From Verpa conica (lineage: Eukaryota > Ascomycota > Pezizomycetes > Pezizales > Morchellaceae): DNA of 64,000 nt. Where the stretch lies: NCBI GenBank assembly GCA_033030425.1, contig JAUFSD010000007.1, positions 1,612,001-1,676,000 of the forward strand. The letters run 5' to 3'. The notes below the pieces were generated by a model that was not told where the DNA came from, made no database searches, and was given only the letters and a program-made list of their open reading frames with translations. Numbering within the stretch: position 1 is the first letter of the stretch; every line of letters begins with the position of its first letter. Shown here piece after piece: positions 25,258 through 37,677 of this stretch. A program made the position numbers and the translations under genes.

Positions 25258-28200
25258 GATTGGTGAGAGACGACTCTTTTTTTTATACTTTACTGCGGAG
25301 TGAACCTATCGTGTGACGACAGACACGAGTGATGTGTCATGATCCTATATATAACATTCATATGCAATGCATCACATAATTGCTTTTTTCATTTCCTTTC
25401 CTGCTTTTGCTTTTCATGCATGTACTGAAAAGCCAGAACCGGGTGAGGATTGAAGGGGGACCTCTGCATCTTGTACCAGAGATCTGAATACTGATGTAGA
25501 GAGGGTCTGGAGGTATTACTTTGTGTAATGCCCTATGATTGCATGGAGTTGGATTAATTCTATTCTATTTCTACTTTTTAGCTCCCCTTGGCGTAACTTT
25601 TTTTCCTATTGTGGTTTCTTGAGGGAAGGAAGAATCTGGGAGGGGAATAGATATATGATTCAATTAAATAAATTCTGAGGGAAAAAAATAGTATTATCTG
25701 AGGTGGGTGGAGATAGATCATGGAATATCACTCGCTACGGTTTTGGGCTTGTAGGTGTGTAAGACTGGTTATATATGTAGTTGTGGTGTAATAATGTTGG
25801 TATAGTATACCTAGCTAGGGGCTCTTTGTATCAGGGGTATTCACGTTTTCGTACTAGGATCAATGTTTCATAAGGTGAGATGCTAACCCAAGGCTATTTG
25901 TAGGGAGTTTAATTGGGTATCTTTGAGTAGTCCTCTTGGTAAGACACTCGTTAGAGGGTATTTCTAGTGGTTATATGTAGGGGGGGAGTTTCTATATGTA
26001 TCATTAGCACCCATGCTTATCTAGTAACATATGCCAAAGAACGGCTATAATCCTCCTTTACGGCGATATCAGCGCACCTACATGGCCACCCTTAGTAAGA
26101 AGTCCGTCTGTGTTCTTTCCTTCTCACAGTACCTCTTTCTCATCGCCGAGCTCGGCAGCGAGGGTCAATGCGGCTATCTTTTCTTAGCGTCCTCTACTAG
26201 TAATGGTTTCACTACGCAAGCTTAAGTGCGCTTGATTCGTTCTTTGACCTTTGGCCACATCACCTGATCTTGGATTAGTAGTATTTGTCTATCTTTCTAG
26301 TGTGATTGGGGGGGGAGAGAGGTTGGAGTTGGCTGGGAGGTATTTATGCCCCCCCGGCCTCCCCCCCTGAGCGTCGATGATGATGAGTTGCTTTGGTGTC
26401 TCGAATCTATGATTTGTATGTAATCATGGCGTATGGGGAAGTATAATAGACTGTGCATGCGGTTCGTTATCGTGTCTGTTAGTAGCCTTGGGTTATGGTT
26501 TGTCTGGAATTGAGTGGCGTAATGTATTACTAAAAGTGTGTGAATCGATCTATATTCAATTAGTATAGCTAGCCGCACCTTAGTATTCGAGATGGGGACT
26601 GTAAAAAGCCTTTTTTCCAACCCCCCCCCCCTATCTATCCTTCTCAGCCGCATTATCTGCCGGAACCTTCCCACCCCCCCTCTCTCTCCCCACTAGTAGA
26701 AATCTACATGGATCAACTAGTTAGCTAGGTAGGTGGGTGGGTGGCTTCCACATGACGGTGATCGGTGCGAGAGGGGGAAAAAAAAGGGATCTGCATTATA
26801 TCTCACGATCGAAATATTTAAGCGTTGTCAAAGCGTCAAGGATCATCCTAGCAATAAATAAGTCTACCATTTACCAAATAGGGAGATCCAGGGCACAGTA
26901 GGTTGGTTTTTTGCCCCCCCCCCTCTCTCTCTTTTAAGTCTGGTATGTATATGACTGGGGATTATTTGGTACTCTCGGGAGTTAGATGCTGGGTTGGTTC
27001 CTGGGCGGGGGGGGGGGGGAGATATCTGCATTTACCGGAGGGGGGGGGGGGAGGGATGCTTCATAGGTATTGGCAGTGACTGAGCCGCAGAATAACCCTG
27101 GGAGATAGATAGATATGAAGATTGTGGGAGTACAGAGTATCCTGGTTTGGAAGGTGGTCTGAATGGAGGAGGTCTGTTGGTTATAAGTGGGGCTTTTAAC
27201 AAGGTTATCTCAAGTCTGGCCAATTAAGCAGGCTATGAAAAGAAGGAGGATTAATAGCGCTGGGGGAATGCGAGGATTTTTTTTTTTTAAAAATTCCGTT
27301 GGGTGATGTCTCTGGGAATGGAGGAGGAGGAGGAAAGTGTATATGTGGTATTGGTATTTCCGAATTGCTCGTGGGGTGTGCTGCCTGAAGTGGCAGTAGG
27401 GTGGGAGGGGAGAACCAGAGTGGCTATTGTGATTTAATGTTGGGTCTGGTGCTGGACCGGCGGATTTACAGTTTGTAGATTGGTAAGTCTCACCATAAAC
27501 CTTTCTAGGTTGATCATTTATAATTTAACCCCCCCCCCCGAAATATTGAGGTAGGTATGGAGTAGGATCACAAGAGTAGTGAGAGTTGTTGGATATGGAT
27601 GCAGGGTACTAGCCTTAGTAGCAGACTCCAAGTCTCACCCCCTCAACCGCAGGATACTCTACTACGCCGTGGTGCCTCCATATAAGGGAATACTTGGCGT
27701 AGTAGGGTTGGTGATCGATCTGTGGCTGTGTTAGCAAGGTGTGGCTAATATCAATGATCAAGATCTTTTTTTTACGTTATATGATGAATGGCTTACTGTG
27801 ATAGGCTTGCTTTCTAGGGTTAGGTAGACGATAAAGGAGGGCCCACGAATCAGGCGTGAATTAATAGTTATTATATAGAGACTAACTACTTGAAATGTGA
27901 TGGCCTCTTATACTTATCTTTGCGTCCTTATAGAAAACATGATATAGCGTATGAAACCAAGAAATTCGGGTGGCGTGTTTAGATGTTTCATTTTGAATGA
28001 GTAATGTTATACATATGATCTATAGCAGTGGCTTGCCAAGGAAGGTGTGTTTGTATAAGGCCAATGATGGCCTGGAAGTAAAACAGAACTAAGGCAAAGA
28101 TACGAGTATAGGCTGTAGAGTAAACGGTAGCAGTAGTGCCAGTATATGCCTATTCTACTCCAGTGTGCAGAGCTACCGTTCTTCTTTCCGCGTCTCTTAG

Positions 28201-29002
28201 GCGGGTTCGCTTATAATGTAAGACACTAAAGGGTATGAGACATTGAAGAGGTATTATCTGTTCCAACTTACTGTAATAGTATGTTTACTCTAATGAAGCC
28301 TATTATCAATGTTGCAATAGTTCTAGTATAGTGACTGGAGCTTTATTAAGTTTTTATATTGTATTAGTTTGCCTTTCTTATGACATCTTTGATCTGGTTA
28401 TTGAACCTCCGAACCTCTTTCTCAGGTACTTAGATTTGCGTGGTGACGCTATACGAACCTAAGTACCCTTGAGTATTAGAAAAACTGCTGAGCTGTTGAA
28501 AGTCACCAAGTCCCAGAGTACCCCAAAAGCCTTTTAGAGGTGCAATGAAGTGAGCACTACATATATGTACGTACCCCAAGTACATACATGCAATTTATTA
28601 TATTACACGACCCTAGCCCTGTTTAGTCAGCACCCTCTTCTCTTAATGCGGCATCTAGGAAATTGACATGACAATGGTGATAATTACTTTACTGACCAAT
28701 ATTCTACCACAGGGTTTCATCTTTTTAAGCCAATATACGAGTAGTTACCAAGTGATGAAACTCGAAACTGAAGTCTCGGCCCCCGAACTATGCCTTTCCA
28801 CCAAACGAAATCAATCTACTGGATCGACATCTCCAAGCGACAACAAGTACAAACATGGTCTAGAGGGTGAAAGTTTGCACGACGTATCTAAGCAAACACA
28901 GGGGCAAAGTAAAACTGAACAATGTCTAGAGGTCAATAGTACAGGCTATCCAAGCTACTGGTGCTGATGGTTGCTAACTAATTCCTCTGAAAACCAGGTC
29001 AC
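25258..29002. other. Gene-poor region with poly-G/poly-C tracts
   Basis: No coding gene with protein-like composition was found in 3.7 kb. It contains five G or C homopolymer runs of 10-13 bases (26621-26631, 26914-26923, 27007-27019, 27040-27051, 27529-27539). An open frame at 28668-28967 (99 codons) has a polar Ser/Thr/Lys-rich end but no recognisable domain, and may be a relic. Confidence 0.45.
26621..27539. repeat. Cluster of poly-G/poly-C tracts
   Basis: Five homopolymer runs: C11 at 26621-26631, C10 at 26914-26923, G13 at 27007-27019, G12 at 27040-27051, C11 at 27529-27539. The two G runs are only 20 bases apart. Such runs are mutable and error-prone in sequencing, so their exact lengths may be unreliable. 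Confidence 0.85.
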
Positions 29003-30024
29003 CAATAAGCCGGATTAGCATCCACTTGGAGATCTAGGAAACTACCTCATGAGTGTAAGTATCTAGTCGCCAAGAAGCCAGGCGGAAGAGAGTGTACAGT
29101 TAATTGGTTGTAAATAGTATTGGTGGCGGTTAAGATTTTGCTAGACGAAGAAAACAAGGATAGGGCTATGGAAAATTTGTCTTTGAGGTCTGTAAGGGCC
29201 TGAGGTTTCTTGCACAGGAAAGAGCTGTTTGGAGGACGCTACAAGTCTCCCTATATCACGATAGCTACACTGAACGCAGCAAGATTGAATCTATCGTTTC
29301 GCGGCTGGCAAAGGGTTCCATCAAAAGAACTTGAAGGTGTTTTCACACGCTGTAGGTTCTCCCTCTAGTTTCCTCCATATGTTTGCTAATACCGCCCCAT
29401 ATCTTAGTCTCTGTATAGTTGGGAGCCTGACTTTTGGACTTAAATGGCATTACGGACACGATATTCCTACAATATATTTCAATAACTACGGTGTACAACT
29501 ATTGCCAGCGGGTTTTGGCAGCTTAAGACGCTAGTACTGGATATGGGAGTTCAACTCCCCGCGTTGGAATTACTGGGTCATTTGTTTCCGTAGTTGAAGG
29601 TCTTTATGGCCGAATATGTGATTTATCCAGAGGTGCCAATTCCTGCCGAGACAGATGATAAAACGAACAAATATCTCCCCCTACCCAACCTTGTCAGATT
29701 TGGAACCACATATATTGGCCAGCAGGAACAGTCTATATCAAGGGTCTTCCTTGGCCTAGTCCAGGGTCCCCCTAAGTTAAAAATGCTTGCATTCTGCAGT
29801 TCCAAAAAATCAAACCTTTTCGACTTTGCGGCAACGGGGGTTGGCTGGAAAATGGAAAGTCTTGAGTTGGAACGGCTGATTTTGGTGGGGTGGGATTGGG
29901 ATAATCCTCAAGTGCATATTTTTAAACGCGACCCGAAGTTTTGGTACTACCCTAAAGTCGTTTCAGCGAGGATTGGCGAATGCGAGCAAGGAACTCAGGT
30001 AGAGCTGGAAGGCTGGGAGGTGTA
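29003..30024 (+). pseudogene. Decayed F-box / leucine-rich-repeat gene
   Basis: Three frames read together give one F-box/LRR-like protein. An F-box-like start (ISIHLEI, then LGNYLMS in another frame) comes first, then ENLSLRSVR, LRFLAQERAVWRTLQVSL and LVLDMGVQLPALELLGHLFP. The C-terminal part (about 143 codons, 29594-30022) is intact, with LPNLVRFGTTYIG and LERLILVGWDW. Lesions are frame changes near 29035, 29201, 29328 and 29531, and an in-frame TAG at 29591-29593. None of the breaks coincides with a usable intron of 40 bp or more. NLSLxS...LWRTLQVSL is typical of fungal F-box/LRR proteins after the F-box. I infer a recent pseudogene. Confidence 0.75.
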
Positions 30025-32139
30025 GGGGCGACAAGAACCCTGAGAATATGAGTGAGGAAGTTCATATCGAGTTCGAGGGGATGTAGGATTTGCCTAGAGT
30101 TTGAGATGGCATATATATGTATGATCTAGGTACCGATATTATTGAGACCCTTTATAATGAAATGGATCTGTGGTTTCGATGACATTCTCATTTTCGACAA
30201 TAGCTGCAACTCCTACATTTCTCATACTAGCTGCATAGGATCCATATCTATTTTCGGTTAGTAAAGATAGCCGTACATTTTCGTAATGACATGGAAACGC
30301 AAAAGAAGCCTACATAAATATGAGAAAATAACAAAGTATGGAATAAATGCCTGATAAAAGAGAGAAAAGCAAATGAATATAAGCTGATAATTATTCTAGA
30401 AGCAGCTAATATAGCTCCGAGAGTTATCTAGCCATCTTTTAGCTGTGGTTTTGTGTTAGCTGTATTGTCATATTGTGAAGGGGTATCCGAGAGCCCCCCC
30501 TAACACACCTCAAAAGTACAAAGCTTACCGAATCTTTCAGGTGAAGATGGCCTACCGGTATACCGGGAAGCCTAGTCGCACTTATTCTGGGACAAGTGAG
30601 AAACGGTCCGCGGTTCAGCCCCTGGGAGACACTTTTTTTTAAAAACGATTTCCGGGTATTTTTACTCCCCGAGGATTGCCTCATAGATCTTACAACTTTA
30701 TCTTTTGTTAGCCCAGGAATACCCGCGTTATGGACAGTAGAAAAAGTGGCTCGGGATTTTTTTTACAGCCTTCCTAGTCCACTTACTCATAGTTGGAATG
30801 GTAGGCCTTGCGGTATCATCCTACTTATCCGTTATCACACTACCCATTGAGCTATGTGGTTTGAATGTAGCTCCGACTGATTGACTATCAAGCCTATTTT
30901 TGAGTGCTAGCTATGTGGCTGTCTAGTGTGATATATGGGGTTGATCAGGGCAAGTATTATACACTGCTTCGAAGCACCTTGTGCTCATGGACCCTCGATC
31001 TCGTGGACCGCACTAGGTGAGAACTAGTTGACAATCGTTAGCTCCAGCTCATAATATTTTGGACATAATTCCATCCATGGTAAGGGTAACCTATAGAAAT
31101 AATCCCACCCCTAGCCATAATCAAGATGAAGTCAACCTACCATCCTAGGTCTCGTCATTCTATCTTTCTCCTCAGACTAGCATCAGCAACTCGTTGCCCC
31201 GCTAGTTTCGCCAGACGCACTGGGATCTGCATCAGTGAATCAGTGAATGCACAGGAAAGAGTCCTGATTCTAGCTAGTGAGAGGATTTCACTGTGAAGTG
31301 ACATACGAATCCCTGCTGTCTAAGGATGTTTCCCAGGCGTCTAGATTATTGATGGGGCGTGGTAAGGCAGTACGAGGTGCAATAGAGAAAATAATATGGA
31401 GCCGAAGTGTATTACCCTAATCACTCATCACTCAGTGAGGATTGGGACATGCAGATAGGTGAATTATTAGAGAGGGTTGCTAACTTGGTGTGGCGTCTAA
31501 ACAATAAATGTGAGTTCTTGTTCGATGACGAGAAAGATCTCAGAATAGGTGGGGAGTTGGTGTTTGATCCTAGCAGAATTATTTTGTTCTAGAGCCAGTG
31601 TTAAAGGTTATGCTGTTAGGAGTTAAAGACAAGTGACACCTGTATGTTAGCAGTTTGGTGATCCATCAAGCCGTGATACAGAAGCTCTGGTTAGAACCCT
31701 GTTTGGTATTTGGATTTATGGTCTTCGCTGCTATGAAGGCGCTTTCTGGGGAAGATAGGTAATTTTTAGTGTACCCTAAATGATAATTATATATTCGTGA
31801 CGTGGGTCATGGATTATCACTCGCTTACTATGTCGTAGTTTCTGATCCTTTGTAAACTATATTAATAAATATAAAAACTACAGAATACGGTAGTTTTTGG
31901 GTTACAGCACCGCTATAAGGTTTAAGTGGAAATATAGAGCATTATTTATGGGTGTTGTGCCCTTAAAGTACTTCGAATCGGTTTTTTAGACGGTCTCTTA
32001 CCCACCCACAATCACAACCCGCAACACTTTATCCTGTAATCCATCAGCCGATTAATCATAGCTAGCGACTATAGCCATATCTTTATACTCTCTATTTATC
32101 TTTTATAGATTTATCGTCGGTAGTTCGCCTTGTCGCAAA
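30025..32139. other. Gene-poor region after the pseudogene
   Basis: AT-rich sequence. A 61-codon frame at 31407-31592 with protein-like acidic composition (DEKDLRIGGELVFDPSR) might be a further gene relic. Nothing else is supported. Confidence 0.4.
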
Positions 32140-32692
32140 ATGCAGTCTCGTAACAAGCGTACCAAGAGCCAAGTAGCTGGCGAACCAGCTACCCCAGATA
32201 ATTTTCAATTAGTTAGAGTATCTAAGGGACTAAAGGTGAGAATAACTACAGCAGTATACCCTCTTATCTCTATTTAGCTAATATTTAAACGAACAGGTTC
32301 TGGAGCATAGACTTGGGATGAAAAATTCGGTGGGAAGTTTAGGGAAAGTACCGATTACACTTCTCGGAATGAAAAATATGGGCTGCCTCTTCTCGCAGAT
32401 TGAGACATTCCATGAGCACATCCAGAACGAGCACTTCAAGCACCATGAAAAAGATGAGAAAGAGTTTCTTGATTACGATAAACACCCGCTCACATACCTT
32501 CGTAACTTCAACGCCTGCTATGATGGAAGTGATGAAGATAGCATTGCTGAGTTTTTTGCTTATCTTATAAAAGGCTCCCCTAAAGTTGAGAACCTGCTCT
32601 TCCGCAATGAAAAGGAGGCATTGAATATATTTAAGGCAGCAATTCGGAGCCCCGGAAAGAGAATAGTGAGTCATGACTTGAAGCATGTTTAG
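32140..32692 (+). CDS. Orphan two-exon protein, 163 aa
   Basis: Exons 32140-32235 and 32297-32692 are joined across a 61-bp intron with donor GTGAGA, a branch-like GCTAAT and acceptor AACAG; the join keeps frame (GLK then VLEHRLGM). The N-terminus is basic and polar (MQSRNKRTKSQVAGEPAT). The second part is His/Glu/Lys-rich, with IETFHEHIQNEHFKHHEKDE, then YLRNFNACYDGSDEDSIAEF. No known domain, signal peptide or membrane segment is seen. It stands alone in a gene-poor region. The clean intron argues for a real gene; expression is unknown. Confidence 0.55.
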
Positions 32693-33353
32693 CTTATAGG
32701 ATGGTATATCCCGGAGCAGTGTTTATCCGAGGGCAAGATCAATGGGGTTTCTGGTATTGCCCGGGTATTGAAGTCAGCTGTAAAAAGCTTGATTAAATAT
32801 TGGAGGAGGGTTTCTTTGTTAATTTCCCACCTTCGGGTACAACCTCTGTTACTCTTCGAATAATTTTGGGATGGTTTCTATTTGGGCAGAATTAGTTTCA
32901 GCTATTGCCCCTTGAGCACTTTCAGTGAGGATATCCAGTGTATACCTTCTTTTTTTCAAAGTACTGTATAGCTGGGGAATTACATGAATTTAGAGAACAG
33001 TAGAATGGCGGTTATTCTTACTCTAGCTCTAGTATTGAGTATTGTAATTGCATCCACCTATCAAAATCCACCCCTCTTGAGTGATCTATCTAATAGGTTA
33101 GGTCTAGCAATGATACTGCGACCTTCACCAAGCCAAAAACAACGAAATCCCAACCTAACACGCAGATATCTTTATATTTTACTAGGCACTCAAGAGTCCT
33201 TTTTCCCCTCAGGGTAAGGTTTATTTCAGGGATTACCCGCCACCACTGGTTGCCCGAATCCTTGGCAGTCCCACCCCTGAGCTCTCAACAGCTCAACATG
33301 AATCCCGCCTTTTTCTTATTTACCCCACCAACACCCTCAACCCCGCGTCCAGT
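32693..33353. other. Spacer upstream of F-box paralogue 2
   Basis: A short frame at 32984-33217 has an internal Met followed by a signal-peptide-like hydrophobic run (MAVILTLALVLSIVIAS), but its remainder is not protein-like. Otherwise this is the promoter region of the F-box gene at 33354. Confidence 0.35.
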
Positions 33354-35219
33354 ATGGACCCTTTCTCCCGACTCGGCGACTTTGAAATCGCCCATCTCGT
33401 CGAATTCCTCTCACCCCTCGATATAATTCGGCTTCAACTTGTTTCTAAATCCTGGCGGGCAGTTCTAAATTCTTCATACATCTCCCGTATCGCACTGCTA
33501 CACCATTTCCCATATGTTTCTCAGTCAAGGGATCTGCGAGATTCGCATGCGAGAGGTGATGCACCATCGGCGGTTGATGTTACGTTGCTGTGGAGACGTG
33601 TCGTTTATCAGTACCATACAAGGCGAATGGGACAGCCTACGAGGATGCACCAGGTGTTGCTCGGTTGTATGGATTCACTTTCACTGCTAGAGTGGGATGT
33701 CGTAGACGGGAGGGTCGCATGGATCTCAAACGACTGGGATAATCGGGTTGATAAAGTGCTGAGGTGGAAAAGCCTCGAAGGGGAGGATGAAGGGATTGTA
33801 ACAGAAATTGACCTGGCAAACGAGTGGTTCGAGGAGGACGAGGTGGGGGTGGCAGGCGGTGTTAGGGGGGAGTTGAGAGTCGTTACGTTGAAGGTTATAA
33901 AAGGACTTGCAATTCTATCACTGGAGTATTCAACAGGCTGGAACGGGTGTAGACACCCTCCTTATTCAGGGAGCCGCGCAAAGTGAGTGTGCCTGTTTTT
34001 CCGTACTGACAGGGACAGCTATTCTAACACAACGGAGGACGAAAGGTTCATCGTAATCGATCTATCTTCCGGAACCATAGCTTGGAAATATCGGATGCAC
34101 CCTCAGCAAACCATGCTCGGGGAGGTTGAATGGAGCGAAGACAAGCTATACTACCTTCGCCGCACCCCCATCCACGAGTTCACGGGAGTCGACACCTCCG
34201 CGCGATCACTCGTACATTTTGTTATCCATGATATGTTCACTGGAGCAATCATGCTTGAGATCCCTCTAGAGAACGGAAATGATATAGTCGCATATAAAAA
34301 CCTTATGTATGATGTCATGGTGGTTGATCGGCCTCTCAAACACTTCATCCTCGTCCGGGACCACCATGAAGGTCCGCGGGGAGTAGATTTGATGGCTACT
34401 ATCTACACGCTTTCTGGAAAAATTGTTGGAAAGTTCTCCATCTGCCCTGAGGCCATCGAAAACACTGATGGCAATATCGCGAGGAATATATTCGTTGATT
34501 TTACGCATAGACATAATGTCTTTAATATCACGGAGACATTCTATTGCGATTTCAATGAGAACTACATTGCTCAAAATATGATGGAAGGGCAAGAGAGATT
34601 TCCTATGGAGACGGTAGTGTTTAACTCGTGGTGTATATATCCCCGCCGTGATAAAGGGGGATTTGCGATCGAGCAGAGGCAATACAAGAGTCCTGTTGTT
34701 GGGAGGGAGGCGCTGAGCTTTAAAGAGAAGGAGGGTGATACAGGTGCGACAAGCAGGTTCGATATATTATTCTCAACGCTAGACGTGGGGGCTATATGTT
34801 ATGATGCGGGCACTATGGAGGTTGTGATTGATGTAGGGGTTTATGAGGAGCTGAGAGATGAAGAGCAGAATGCGGGCGGCATAATACGCCATAAGCAGGT
34901 TGCAAGACGGAAGATCTCAGATAAAAGGCTGATTAATCGTCCAGATGTTGATAACAGACTGGCGGGATACCTTGAGAAGACACTGAAAATGGAGGTGGAA
35001 AGCAATCGGGTAGCAAAGGGGGTAAAGGTTGAAGAAACCCAGATCGCGAGGTTTGACTCAGAAAAGGGCCTATCGATTAAAGGGGTCGTCCACCACGATT
35101 ATTGGTTTTGTGTCGAGTGGGATCGATACTTGACGGTCCATACATCATGGAGACCCGAAGGTAACAATGGGACAGAGGTATCGGGGATTTTAATCCTGGA
35201 CTTTTACCCACCTTGGTAG
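33354..35219 (+). CDS. F-box protein with propeller-like C-terminus (paralogue 2), 600 aa
   Basis: Exons are 33354-33982 and 34046-35219. An in-frame TGA at 33984-33986 disappears when the 63-bp intron (GTGAGT donor, CTAAC branch, AAAG acceptor) is removed, and the join gives SRAK-FIVIDLSSGTIAWKY. The F-box lies at about residues 6-50 (DFEIAHLVEFLSPLDIIR, then LVSKSWRAVL). The C-terminal 390 residues have the same propeller-like strands as the gene ending at 16371 (VIDLSSGTIAWKY against VVDVSCRKILWSH), and the phase-2 intron sits at the matching place. This copy lacks the two upstream introns of its paralogue. Probable role: substrate adaptor of an SCF ubiquitin ligase; substrate unknown. Confidence 0.87.
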
Positions 35220-35782
35220 TTTTGTTTCATCGGAGTTGAGTTGGCATACATAGGAGTTGATATATAGAGGTTAGCAAATTATTGGCTTATAGCGTTGTCT
35301 ATTTTAATATGCAATTGATTTGCATTATTTTTCTCATTTCTGCAGACACCTTGGAAATTTAGGCAGTAGGTTCTGGGATTCTGAGACCGGATTGTTGGTG
35401 TTTCTAGTTGTAAATAGTCGGCTCTTTACTACTGGGGTAGCAGTTTGACAGCTTGGCAGATCTTCATGCATAACCGAAGAATTGCCTCACAGCTTAACCT
35501 GGCATCTGTAATTACTATTCGAAGGCCCCTTGACGCCAACTAGAAGGGGGACATTGAAGTTAAGAGTCTAGGTCCTGTATCATGACGTGGGGTCGCTGCA
35601 GTTGGTATCGCCGTGGTAAACCGAGATTAACCCGGCATTCGCCGCAAATATCTTCTCGACAGTGAAAACTACCAAAACTTCCACCCCTTCCTCGAATACC
35701 TCACTGTAACTGCTAAAATAAGCTATAAGACTGCTAAAGCTCCCATAGCGTTTCTTCATCACGAAACACCTGGTCAACGTCA
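35220..35782. promoter_or_regulatory. Spacer and promoter of the KMO gene
   Basis: About 560 bases of 3' flank of the F-box gene and 5' flank of the monooxygenase gene. No other feature is seen. Confidence 0.4.
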
Positions 35783-37337
35783 ATGTCGGGTACCAAAATG
35801 GCCTCGGGATCACCCAAGAAAGTAGTCATCGTCGGGGCCGGCCCCGTTGGCTCCCTTGCAGCACTCTACTTCTCATATGAAGGCTGGGAAGTCGAACTCT
35901 ACGAGCTTCGCGGGGGTATGTAACTTCTATCCTGTTCCTTCAGCCTCTAACTTACCGCTGACAACCTACGCTAGATCTACGGCTCCCGGAAAACCTCTCC
36001 CTTAATTTCTCAAAATCGATCAACCTCGCACTTTCGGAGCGTGGAATCGATGGCTTGCGTAACGTCGGTGATGGTGAGAAGCTACTTGAAAAGATCCTCG
36101 CTGAGACAATCCCTATGTACGGACGGATGATACATTCTGGCAAGCCTGAGGATCCGGGACAGAGCCAGAATTATGATGTTCATGGACGATATATTCGATC
36201 TGCAGATAGGTGGAGACTAAATGTGCAAATTCTGGATGCCCTTGCAGAGAGAGAGAACGTCAAGATGTTTTTTAACCATGGACTCCGGAAGATGAGCTTA
36301 GATTCGAATACGGTTGAGTTTGAGAACGTGTCTGCTCCCCCTTCCTACTAGATTATCTATGGGTCTGACACCTGGTATATAGGAACTCTAAAGAAACTGT
36401 AACTGTCAATGCCGACCTCATTGTTGGCGCAGACGGTGCCCACTCGGCTACCCGCCGAATGCTCCAAAAAAGCGTTCGGATGTATTACGAGCAAGTATAC
36501 ATCGACACTCTGTGGCAAGAATTCCAGATCCCTCCAGACCCAACCACCGGTGACTTCAAAATAAGTCCAAACCACCTCCACATCTGGCCAAAGCAAACCT
36601 ACATGTTCATCGCAATTCCCAGCGACGACAAAACCTTCACATGCACCCTCTTCATGGCCGAATCACAATTCAACGAAATAGGCAAAAGCCGCGAAAAGCT
36701 CCTCGAATTCTTCACCACCAACTTCCAAGACGTCGTCTCGCTCATCGGCGAAGAAAAACTAGTCGAGCAATACTTCACTAACCCACGACTCCCACTCATC
36801 AGTGTCAAGTGTGATCCATACCACTACAAAGACCGTTGCGTGATTATCGGTGATGCAGCCCATGCTATGGTTCCATTTTACGGACAAGGGATGAACGCCG
36901 GTCTCGAAGACGTCCGTGTTCTATTCGATCACCTCAGAGCTCACCCTACTGATATCTCCGCCGCACTATCATCTTACACGGCTCATCGCCGCCCAGATAG
37001 TCACTGTATTAACGACCTTGCGATGCGTAATTACATCGAGATGCGGTCCTCTGTTACCTCGCGTGCTTACCTCCTTCGAAAGTTCATCGAAGAGAGTCTA
37101 TACGCATATGTCCCTTGGCTAGGTGTACGAACTATGTACTCCATGGTGTCATTCTCTAACCTTCGCTATAGCGAGGTGGTGAAGAAGGCACGGAGACAAA
37201 AGATATGGATGGATGCGGTTGTGGGGGTGTTTTTTGTAGGTGGAGTGCTTGGGGCTGGGGCTTTGGGGCTGGGGAGGAAGGTTGGAGCTATGGGGACGAT
37301 GAAGGCTGTTTGGAGGGCTCTGAAGGAAGGCCATTGA
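35783..37337 (+). CDS. BNA4: Kynurenine 3-monooxygenase, 476 aa
   Basis: This FAD/NADPH enzyme hydroxylates kynurenine to 3-hydroxykynurenine in NAD synthesis from tryptophan and sits on the outer mitochondrial membrane. Exons 35783-35915, 35975-36317 and 36383-37337. Motifs in order: FAD dinucleotide fold [69 protein letters not shown], and the second FAD motif [20 protein letters not shown]. It has a hydrophobic C-terminal anchor ([17 protein letters not shown]), as expected. The second intron uses a weak GTTTGA donor, chosen because it alone keeps frame. A second possible start lies five codons downstream at 35798. Confidence 0.95.
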
Positions 37338-37677
37338 ACATTGGTTGCTTGAGGTAAGGGGGGGTCGTTGTTTCAGATGTTTTTAAACACCTTGGGTTTC
37401 CTTCAGGGTGATGTTTCCTCCTTCCTAGAGCGTATTTAGATAGTCCCTTAGAAGAGCTGAGAATACCTGAATTTAGGTGGCGGATGATAGTTTGCTATAT
37501 TTCAAAAAATATTTTATAAAGCTCAATTAGTGAGTTTGAGGTTACTGTTAGCCGTTGACTATCATCCTCAATTCCTTGCCCCTGTAACAGAAAAAGCATA
37601 GCTAGGACCCCATATAATCAAATCGTTGTAACCTACCACACATCTCCACCGTGAGAAAAAAAGAATAATTGAATGAG
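37338..37677. other. Spacer between KMO and tRNA-Val
   Basis: 3' flank of the KMO gene and 3' flank of the minus-strand tRNA. AT-rich, no gene. Confidence 0.4.

Noticed and set aside
30540..30640. tRNA-like Pol III boxes followed by a T run (possible SINE)
   Set aside because: The A and B boxes each deviate from consensus and no cloverleaf folds; too weak to call.
31407..31592. 61-codon frame with acidic protein-like end
   Set aside because: Too short and without homology signs; may be a fragment of a lost gene.
32984..33217. Short frame with signal-peptide-like start
   Set aside because: The remainder is not protein-like and it lies in the promoter of the F-box gene.
33984..33986. In-frame TGA splitting the second F-box gene, first read as a pseudogene or stop readthrough
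   Set aside because: A 63-bp intron with GTGAGT donor and CTAAC branch removes it and matches the intron position of the paralogue.
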